From: Propionibacteriaceae bacterium
GTDB taxonomy: Bacteria; Actinomycetota; Actinomycetes; Propionibacteriales; Propionibacteriaceae
DNA length: 50,298 nt
Reading direction: 5' to 3'
Assembly (NCBI GenBank): GCA_031262485.1
Contig: JAISHO010000034.1
Location: 1 to 50,298, forward strand
Of this stretch, positions 8,912 to 15,357 are shown piece after piece. Under the pieces are notes generated by a model, which did no database searches, was not told the DNA's origin, and saw only the letters and a program-made list of their open reading frames with translations. Numbering within the stretch: the first letter of the stretch is position 1; each line of letters opens with the position of its first letter. Position numbers and translations under genes: made by a program.

Positions 8912-10285
8912 TCACAAGACGAGGGGGAAGACGAGCGCGACGATCGCCGCCCAGACGAGGTAGACGGGCAGATAGTCGGTCTGCCACTGCTCGAGCGCGG
9001 TGATCGGCCGACGCCCGCGCAGGAACCCGGTCAGCAAAACCGCCGACCAGGCCAGGTTGGAGAGCAGGATGATGTTGAGGCCAAGCGAGGCGATCTTGTT
9101 GGCGCTGAAGCCGAAGGCGCCGATCCGCGACACCATGGCGATGAGCACATAGAGGTCGATGGCGAGCGCCGCGACGAGGAGGACGAGCTGCAATCGGTCG
9201 AACAATCCGACGGGGCGCTGCGGATCACGCGCCGAGAGGCTGTAGAGGAAGAGCGCGAGAACGACGAGGAGCAACAAGTCGAAGATGATGAGGAACTCGC
9301 GTTCGACGTCGACCGGCGGCTGCCAGGCCAACGTCACGAGGAAGACGAGGAGGAGCACCGTGAACAAGGGGGTGAAGATCTTCGTCAGCACCGGCGCCAT
9401 GTTCTCCACGACGCTCTGCTTGGCTTCGACGAGCCACGTCGCCACGAGGGTCGCACCGGCCGCCCCCAACGGGAGCACCCAGGTGACGATCGCCTCGGCG
9501 GCCGCCTCCTCGGCTCCGACGGCGGAGAACACGGCGATCGTCAGTCCGCACAACACCCCGCCGCCCAAAGCGATGAGCACGTAGTAGATGAACCATTCCC
9601 CGCTGAAGCGGATGAAATCCATGCGCGCTCGGCTCGAATTCCACCCGACGGCGGTGTAGGCGAGGCCGATCAGCAGCCACATGACGACGGGCAGATGGAT
9701 CGCGGTGAGCACGAACGTCGAACCATCGCCGGTGATGTCGAACGGGGTGAGGTTGACGGTGACGATCGCGACGACGTACGCCGCCGCCAACACCGCCAGC
9801 ATCCGAGCCGGCAGACGGCGCCGCCAGGCGAAATACGCCGTCATGAACGGCAACACCAGGAATGAGATGTTGTGCAGGTAGAAGATGATGAGGGAATTCT
9901 CGGAGACGACGTCGCTGAACAACGAGGGAATCTTGGCGGCCAGCCCGGCGCCGGCCCCCAAGGCGAGGGCGACGAGGAGGCGGCGATCCCCCAGCGAGGA
10001 ACGTTCGGGTGCGGGCGAGGGCGATCCGACGAGCTGCTTCCACAACTGCGTCGAGTAATCCCGGGCGAACTCGAGGGAGAGATGGTCGAGGGCTCCGAGC
10101 CGTTTGACGGCGACGAGGAAGGCCTCCTCGGCGCTCAACCCCGCCGCCCGCAGATCATCGATCTGATCGCGCAGATGCCCCTCCAACTCGTCGGCGTCGC
10201 TCGCCGAGATCGTCTGGCGGCGCTCGACGAAGGCGCGCCAATCGGCGATCCGCGCCTCCAGATCGGCGTCCGAAATCGTTGTCAT
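8912..10285 (-). CDS. Multi-spanning membrane protein with N-terminal permease-prefix domain
   Basis: The 457-aa protein starts with a soluble segment of about 80 residues (LEARIADWRAFVERRQTI, DELEGHLRDQIDDLRAAGLS, EEAFLVAVKRLG). This is the permease-prefix-type domain typically encoded beside PadR regulators. About ten hydrophobic helices follow. ATG 10285 overlaps the padR stop by 4 nt, so the pair is one transcript. The longer frame starting at 10354 runs through padR and is rejected. No ABC ATPase is adjacent. The function of the membrane part is unknown; it may respond to or mediate the stress sensed by PadR. Confidence 0.8.
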   Translation of the reverse strand: MTTISDADLEARIADWRAFVERRQTISASDADELEGHLRDQIDDLRAAGLSAEEAFLVAVKRLGALDHLSLEFARDYSTQLWKQLVGSPSPAPERSSLGDRRLLVALALGAGAGLAAKIPSLFSDVVSENSLIIFYLHNISFLVLPFMTAYFAWRRRLPARMLAVLAAAYVVAIVTVNLTPFDITGDGSTFVLTAIHLPVVMWLLIGLAYTAVGWNSSRARMDFIRFSGEWFIYYVLIALGGGVLCGLTIAVFSAVGAEEAAAEAIVTWVLPLGAAGATLVATWLVEAKQSVVENMAPVLTKIFTPLFTVLLLVFLVTLAWQPPVDVEREFLIIFDLLLLVVLALFLYSLSARDPQRPVGLFDRLQLVLLVAALAIDLYVLIAMVSRIGAFGFSANKIASLGLNIILLSNLAWSAVLLTGFLRGRRPITALEQWQTDYLPVYLVWAAIVALVFPLVL

Positions 10286-10635
10286 CGTCGTTCTCCTTCT
10301 GTCGGGCCCTCGTCGTGCCACACCTTTTTCAGGGTTCGCACGACGACCTCCCACTGCTGGCGCTGCTCGGCGAGAAAGGCGAGCCCCTGCTCGGTGATCG
10401 TGTAGTGCTTGCGCTTACGCCCCGTCTCCGCGACCGACCACGCGGCGTCGACGTGGCCGAGCCGCTCGAGTCGGTGGAGGAGCGGGTAGAGCATGCCGTC
10501 GTCCCACTCCAACTCCCCGCCCGACAGCTCCGTCACCCGCTTGGAGATGGCGTACCCGTAGGACTCGCCCTCGGCCAGGATGCTGAGGACGAGCGGCGTC
10601 GCCACCGCGGCCACCAGGTCTTTGCCGAGACGCAT
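10282..10635 (-). CDS. PadR family transcriptional regulator
   Basis: The 117-aa protein has the PadR winged helix: TPLVLSILAEGESYGYAI, LEWDDGMLYPLLHRLERLGH and RKRKHYTITEQGLAFL, with the usual basic wing. The start is ATG 10635, preceded by GGAGAGGAGGCG. PadR proteins repress divergent or downstream genes and release DNA upon binding small molecules or sensing membrane stress. The gene precedes and overlaps its membrane-protein partner. A perfect 25-bp palindrome about 95 bp upstream is the obvious operator. Confidence 0.93.
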   Translation of the reverse strand: MRLGKDLVAAVATPLVLSILAEGESYGYAISKRVTELSGGELEWDDGMLYPLLHRLERLGHVDAAWSVAETGRKRKHYTITEQGLAFLAEQRQQWEVVVRTLKKVWHDEGPTEGERR

Positions 10636-10715
10636 GGGCCGCCTCCTCTCCCGTCGCCTCTCCGCCTGATCCCTCACGACGATGCGGTCGCAGGGAACCG
10701 AGGCAGCGCAAGCCT

Positions 10716-10753
10716 CATACCTAGATCTGTATACCTTGAAGTTCAAGGTATAC
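10716..10753 (-). promoter_or_regulatory. padR promoter with perfect 25-bp operator
   Basis: GTATACCTTGAA (10729-10740) and TTCAAGGTATAC (10742-10753) flank a central G: a perfect palindrome with 12-bp arms. On the minus strand TTGAAC is followed after 17 bp by TAGGTA, giving a promoter whose -35 lies inside the palindrome. Repressor binding there would block RNA polymerase, so PadR autorepression is a strong inference. Confidence 0.8.
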
Positions 10754-10910
10754 GAGGACGCGGACTCCCGCAACTCGTCGAGTGGAGAGACGATGCCAGC
10801 GATCGAAGATGTCGCGATGGCGTCAGAACAAGGTGATATCCAGGACAAGGGACGCCTGCGGCGTCAGCCCGTGATCGTGGCATGGCACGACGCCGCCAGG
10901 GCATGAGAAA

Positions 10911-10948
10911 GGGGGAGGCCCGAGCGACTCAAACTCAGGCCTCCCCCC
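10911..10948 (-). terminator. Intrinsic terminator after the CAP-protein gene
   Basis: GGGGGAGGCC (10911-10920) pairs with GGCCTCCCCC (10938-10947). On the minus strand the hairpin follows the 10984-11997 gene and is followed by TTTCTC. Confidence 0.7.
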
Positions 10949-10983
10949 AACTCACTTAGGGGCAAGGGAAGGGGTTAAAGGGG

Positions 10984-11997
10984 CTAACCCATGAAGTTTT
11001 GGGTGGCGTAGCAATCGCCGTCGGCGGAGAAGGCGATGCCCACGCCGCTCGTCGTGAAGGAACCGTCGACCATGCTGCGATGGTGGCCCGGGGATCCGAT
11101 CCAGGCGTAGACGATGAGGGAGGCGAGCTCATAGGTGGAGTAGTTCTGGGCGTCGGGGTAGCGGATGACGTTCTCGCCGGTCTTCGTCATGGCGCCGACA
11201 ATCTGAACGGAGTAATTCGGGTTGTGGCCAAGCGAGGCACGGGCGGCCATCGAATCGCTCCACCCTTGGGCGACGCCGGCGACCTGACCACTCCAACTGA
11301 GGGAGTGCAGCCCTTGGGAGACGCGATAGGCGTTGACCTCGTCGTGGACGGCGACGGCCAGGGAATACGGATCGATTCCGGTGGAGACGACGGGTTCCGG
11401 TTCCGGCTCGGGCGCCGGCGGTGGCGGCGGAGCGGGGGCGGTCGTTTGGGGAGCTGAGGAGGTGGCGGGGGCGGCGGCCTGAGCGACCGGGGCGGCGGCG
11501 GGAGCGCTCGAGGCCGGCGGATTCGTTCGCCCGGCGGTGGCGGCCGATGAGGCGGCCAGCGCGGAGGAAGTCTCGGCCGAGTCGGAATCCATCGCGGCGT
11601 CGAAGGTGGCTGGATCGGTCGGATCGATGAGCCCCTGCTCGACCGCGGCGGTCGTGGCCGGATCGCTGGTGGCTCCATCGGTGGCGTCGGGCACGACCGG
11701 TGAGGCGGCGGCGATCGGCCCTTCAATCGCCGGAGCGGCGGCAGTGGAGGGATCGCCCGGTTCTCCGACGGGGGCGAGCTCGTCGGACTGGGCGGGTTCC
11801 GTCTCGTCGAAGGAGAGCGGGGCGGTGGAGGCGGCGTCGGGGGCGATCGCCGCGATGCCGGTGAGAGGAGAGAAAACGCGCGCGAGTGCTTCGATCGGAG
11901 CTCCGCTGGAGAGACCGGCGAACGAGGCGTTCACCGCGATGATGAGACACACCACAGCGCTCAGGGTCGTGATGCGTCGACGGGAGAAGTTCCGCAT
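10984..11997 (-). CDS. Secreted or anchored CAP (SCP-like) domain protein
   Basis: The start is ATG 11997 after a strong AAAGGAGGT. The 337-aa product begins MRNFSRRRITTLSAVVCLI, a signal sequence or anchor. It continues with about 170 residues of low-complexity Ala/Ser/Pro/Thr (including PAPPPPPAPEPEPEP), then a CAP domain at about 211-337. Seen there are AVHDEVNAYRVSQGLHSL, ASLGHN, GENVIRY, and WIGSPGHHRSMVDGSF, which contain the expected His and Glu residues, and two late cysteine/aromatic positions (GDCYATQNF). Bacterial CAP proteins act at the cell surface; their substrates are mostly unknown. A cell-wall-spanning linker is the likely role of the Pro/Ala region. Confidence 0.88.
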   Translation of the reverse strand: MRNFSRRRITTLSAVVCLIIAVNASFAGLSSGAPIEALARVFSPLTGIAAIAPDAASTAPLSFDETEPAQSDELAPVGEPGDPSTAAAPAIEGPIAAASPVVPDATDGATSDPATTAAVEQGLIDPTDPATFDAAMDSDSAETSSALAASSAATAGRTNPPASSAPAAAPVAQAAAPATSSAPQTTAPAPPPPPAPEPEPEPVVSTGIDPYSLAVAVHDEVNAYRVSQGLHSLSWSGQVAGVAQGWSDSMAARASLGHNPNYSVQIVGAMTKTGENVIRYPDAQNYSTYELASLIVYAWIGSPGHHRSMVDGSFTTSGVGIAFSADGDCYATQNFMG

Positions 11998-12149
11998 AGA
12001 CGACCTCCTTTCGCTGAAGATCAAAGGGGACCGAACCAACCGTGACGTCCCCTCCCCCCTGATTCCCAGTGGCGGGGTTGTCGTCGGCGACCGGTGACCC
12101 ATCGGAGAGAGAAGACGACGGGTGCCGGATGTCGGCGCCGCCGCCACAC

Positions 12150-12540
12150 TAGCCGACTTTCGGAAGAATTTCTCAGTCTCTTCTCAAGTTCGACCCATGG
12201 TCGTAGGACGCTGGTTCGAAGTCGACAGAGGCATCGATCATCGCGCTTTCTCCCTTGTGAAACGACAGTACAACAAGTTTGGTAAGAAAATTGAAGGTCG
12301 GCAACCCTTCTTCTAAATTGCCATGAATCATTAACAATTCTCATGCTCATTTCTCAGGTGCTTCTCAGATGCGGGTTTGACAAATGTCAGGGAACCACCT
12401 CGGGGAGCGCTTTCCTCCCGCGGATGTGCGGGCACCGTGAGCCGCACGTGGGGATTTCGCAGAGGCCGGATCACGCCATCGACTTTCCTCCCCGCCCTTC
12501 CTTCTCGCGTGCGACAACGGACAGTAGACTGGGTGTAAAG
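12150..12540. promoter_or_regulatory. Intergenic control region with paired TTCTCA repeats
   Basis: TTCTCA occurs at 12170 and 12181, and again at 12351 and 12362; both pairs are 11 bp apart. Another copy is at 12338. Helical-turn-spaced direct repeats are typical of OmpR-family response-regulator sites. The pairs lie between the divergent CAP gene and the 12559 gene. TAGACT at 12525-12530 is a candidate -10 for the plus-strand gene. Confidence 0.45.
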
Positions 12541-12558
12541 CGAACGAAAGGCGTGACC

Positions 12559-13560
12559 ATGTCACTTCCCCAAGCGGCGCCCTATGGTTCCGATGGGCCG
12601 AATCTGCCGAAGAAGCCGGGGATCGCCGGCATCGTCGTCGGCATCCTTCTCATGGTCCTCGTCCCGATCATCTGCGTCGTCATCGGCATCACGGTGACGA
12701 CGATGCGGAGTTCCGCGCTCGTCCCCGGCGGGGAATCGAACGATGTCACCTTCCCCATCACCGAGGCCGCCACCATTGAATCGAACGGTTCGACCGTCCA
12801 CTTCATCTGGGGCTCCCCGAACGCGCCGGAAACCTGCGGCGTCACCGATTCCTCCGGCGCCTCGATCACCGTCGAACCGCTCGGCGACACCCCGGCCACA
12901 GTCGACGGCGTCGAATACTCTGCGACGGGAGTGTTCCAGCCGCCCCAGGCGGGCGATTACCTCGTCTCGTGCATGGCTGGTTCCGAACCCGTCGATGAGA
13001 TCGTCATCACTTCGCTCGACGCTCTGGCAACTATCATTCCCATTATTATCGCGTTGGCGGTCGGCGGGCTCTTCTTCGTCGCTGGCCTCGTCCTCCTCAT
13101 CATCTCCATCCTGCGTCGCAACCGCTGGAAGAAGGATCATCAAGCCGCCCTCGCCGCCGCCTACGACGCTTCCGATCCCTATGGCTACGCCAACCGTCCC
13201 GAGACGTTCGCCGGGGAGCCGACGCTCAACCGTGAGAGTTTGGCCAGACGTTCGCCGTCGAGCCCGTCACAGGATGACGCCGTCAGCACGGCCTACGACG
13301 CCGTGCCCACCTATGGGAACAGTCAGAGCTACGGCGCCGGGCCCGCCTACAGCGCCGGCCAGAGCTACGACCAGGCCCCGGACTACGCGGACGACCAAGA
13401 CCACGGCGCCGCGCCCCGATATGGCGGCGGCCCCAGCCACAACGATCCCCCAACCGGGCAGAGCGGTCCGAGCTACGGATCATCCGGCTCCTCGCCGTCC
13501 TATGGCGCCCGCGCTTATCCGAGTGAGGACGAGGAACGCTGGAACGGTCCATCGCGCTAA
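12559..13560 (+). CDS. Two-helix membrane protein with extracellular two-cysteine domain and disordered tail
   Basis: The start is ATG 12559 after GAAAGG; the frame upstream (from 12343) covers the promoter. The 333 residues comprise a short head, a helix (GIAGIVVGILLMVLVPIIC), an exposed domain with ETCGVTDSSGASITV and ATGVFQPPQAGDYLVSC, and a second helix (IALAVGGLFFVAGLVLLII). About 155 cytosolic residues follow, rich in Tyr, Gly, Ser, Pro and Asp (YGNSQSYGAGPAYSAGQSYD). The Cys-Val-x-Asp and GDYxxxC pattern matches the protein at 7845-8777, so the two are paralogs. I do not recognise a named family. It precedes the CCA-adding enzyme gene but is not clearly in its operon. Confidence 0.78.
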   Translation: MSLPQAAPYGSDGPNLPKKPGIAGIVVGILLMVLVPIICVVIGITVTTMRSSALVPGGESNDVTFPITEAATIESNGSTVHFIWGSPNAPETCGVTDSSGASITVEPLGDTPATVDGVEYSATGVFQPPQAGDYLVSCMAGSEPVDEIVITSLDALATIIPIIIALAVGGLFFVAGLVLLIISILRRNRWKKDHQAALAAAYDASDPYGYANRPETFAGEPTLNRESLARRSPSSPSQDDAVSTAYDAVPTYGNSQSYGAGPAYSAGQSYDQAPDYADDQDHGAAPRYGGGPSHNDPPTGQSGPSYGSSGSSPSYGARAYPSEDEERWNGPSR

Positions 13561-13635
13561 AATCGTTCAGCCTGAACCGGCTCGCGGGGTGAGAACGTCG
13601 CACCTGTGCGTGGCCGCCGCCTGTGAGGAGCTGAG

Positions 13636-15084
13636 ATTTCCGAGCAAACGCCCCCTGTCGCCGAGCATGTCCGCGCCGAGCTCGAGCGCATCAGTCCTGC
13701 CACCGATCCGCTGACGCGTGCCTTCGACGAGGCCGGCCAGTCGCTTTTCCTCGTCGGCGGCCCGGTGCGCGACGCCTGCCTCGGTTTGACCTCGCACGAC
13801 CTCGATTTCACGACCTCGGCTCGCCCCGAGGAGATCGAGCGGATCCTGCGCGGCCTGGGCGGCCCGATGTGGGATATGGGCCGAGAGTTCGGCACGATCG
13901 GAACGATGCTCCAGGCCGCCGGGCAGTCCTGGCAGATCGAGGTGACGACGTTCCGCGCCGACAGCTACGACGCCGATTCCCGCAAGCCACAGGTCCGCTT
14001 CGGCGACACCATCGAGGGCGACCTCGTCCGACGCGACTTCACCGTCAACGCCATGGCGATCGATCTCATCAACCGTCGCTTCATCGATCCCCACCAGGGG
14101 TTGCGCGATCTGGCGGCTAAGCGTCTGCGCACCCCGGGCACCGCCGAACAATCTTTTTCCGACGATCCGCTGCGCATGCTGCGGGCGGCCCGTTTCGCGG
14201 CCCGTCTCACCTTGCGGCCCGACCCGGACGTCGTGCGCGCCATGATGGCGATGGGGGACCGCCTCGCCATCGTCTCGGCCGAACGGATCCGCGACGAGTT
14301 CAGCAAGCTTCTTCTGACGAACGCGCCGCGCACCGGCCTCGACCTCCTCGTGCGCACCCGGTTGGCCGATCAATTCATCCCCGAGTTGGGGGCGTTGCGC
14401 CTGGAGATCGACGAGCACCACCGGCACAAGGACGTCTACCAGCATTCCTTGACGGTGCTCGACCAGGCGATCGGGTTGGAGAAGGCGCGTCACCACGAGC
14501 CCGACCTCGTCTTGCGTTTGGCCGCCCTTCTTCACGACATCGGCAAACCGAAGACGCGCCGCTTCGAACCCGGCGGCAAGGTCTCCTTCCATCACCACGA
14601 CGTCGTCGGCGCCAAGATCGTCCGCAAACGCTTGACGGCGCTGAAATATCCCAACGACGTCATCGATTCCGTCAGTCAACTCATCGAATTGCACTTGCGC
14701 TTCCACGGTTACGGCGACGCCGAGTGGACGGATTCCGCCGTCCGCCGCTATGTCCGCGACGCCGGGCCCGAGCTCGAACGCCTCCACATCCTCACCCGCT
14801 CCGATTGCACGACCCGCAACGCCGCCAAGGCGACGCGGTTGCGCCGCGCCTACGACGAGTTGGAGTGGCGGATCGACGAGTTGGCCGCCCAAGAAGAGCT
14901 CGACTCCATTCGCCCCGATCTCGACGGCCACCAGATCATGGAGATCCTCGGCATCAAGCCGGGGCGGGACGTCGGCGCCGCCTACAATTTCCTCCTCGAA
15001 CGCCGCCTCGACCGCGGTCCGGCGAGCGAAGACGAGGCGAAGGCGGAATTGCTCCAGTGGTGGGAGCAGCGCCAAGCCGGGTGA
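13636..15084 (+). CDS. cca: CCA-adding tRNA nucleotidyltransferase, apparent ATT start
   Basis: The enzyme adds CCA to tRNA 3' ends. Motifs seen: LVGGPVRDACLG and HDLDFTTSARPEE (nucleotidyltransferase), RRDFTVNAMAIDL, the head/neck segment SFSDDPLRMLRAARFAARL, and an HD domain (HRHKDVYQHSLTVLDQA, RLAALLHDIGKPKTR). The first standard start in frame, GTG 13765, would cut into GGPVRD, so the true N-terminus must be upstream. The frame opens after TGA 13624-13626 and has no ATG, GTG or TTG before 13765. ATT at 13636 lies five bases after TGAGGAG and gives a normal 482-aa protein. The pairing of cca with the DUF6049 and murJ genes nearby is a known actinobacterial neighbourhood, here interrupted by cstA and a toxin pair. 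Confidence 0.9.
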   Translation: MSEQTPPVAEHVRAELERISPATDPLTRAFDEAGQSLFLVGGPVRDACLGLTSHDLDFTTSARPEEIERILRGLGGPMWDMGREFGTIGTMLQAAGQSWQIEVTTFRADSYDADSRKPQVRFGDTIEGDLVRRDFTVNAMAIDLINRRFIDPHQGLRDLAAKRLRTPGTAEQSFSDDPLRMLRAARFAARLTLRPDPDVVRAMMAMGDRLAIVSAERIRDEFSKLLLTNAPRTGLDLLVRTRLADQFIPELGALRLEIDEHHRHKDVYQHSLTVLDQAIGLEKARHHEPDLVLRLAALLHDIGKPKTRRFEPGGKVSFHHHDVVGAKIVRKRLTALKYPNDVIDSVSQLIELHLRFHGYGDAEWTDSAVRRYVRDAGPELERLHILTRSDCTTRNAAKATRLRRAYDELEWRIDELAAQEELDSIRPDLDGHQIMEILGIKPGRDVGAAYNFLLERRLDRGPASEDEAKAELLQWWEQRQAG

Positions 15085-15357
15085 ACCGCTAGCGACTTCG
15101 AGCCCTGGCCTGTTCCTCACAACCCAGCGGAGCGCGACGTCTCTTCTTGAAGCGGCTCAGGTGACGTCGTCATGAGGTGATAGGTGGCCCCAGGGCGCCC
15201 AAGACGACGATGAGAATTCAGTGAATTTGCCGCTGCGTCTTCCCTTCTCACCCTTGTCTTGGATAGGTTCGCCGTGGACGAGCCTCCTGATCCTCAACGT
15301 CGAGCGGGTTAGGGGCGGTCGTCCTCGCGACAACCCCTCGCTGCGAAGGAGCAGACC
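15085..15357. other. Noncoding leader region upstream of cstA
   Basis: No gene is seen. Near the cstA start, AGGGG (15311-15315) pairs with CCCCT (15334-15338) around an inner GTCG/CGAC stem (15318-15321 and 15328-15331), ending just before the GAAGGAG ribosome site. This may modulate translation, but it matches no riboswitch I know. Confidence 0.3.

Noticed and set aside
10794-10906. 37-codon plus-strand ORF divergent from padR
   Set aside because: It has only a weak start signal and no plus-strand promoter at the PadR palindrome; left out as unsupported.
11998-12150. c-di-AMP (ydaO-like) riboswitch before the CAP-protein gene
   Set aside because: Such switches precede wall-hydrolase genes and some G-rich pieces look similar, but I could not align the conserved core in the right order.
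13567-15120. Long minus-strand frame opposite cca
   Set aside because: It is a mirror of the cca reading frame; the plus strand has all catalytic motifs.
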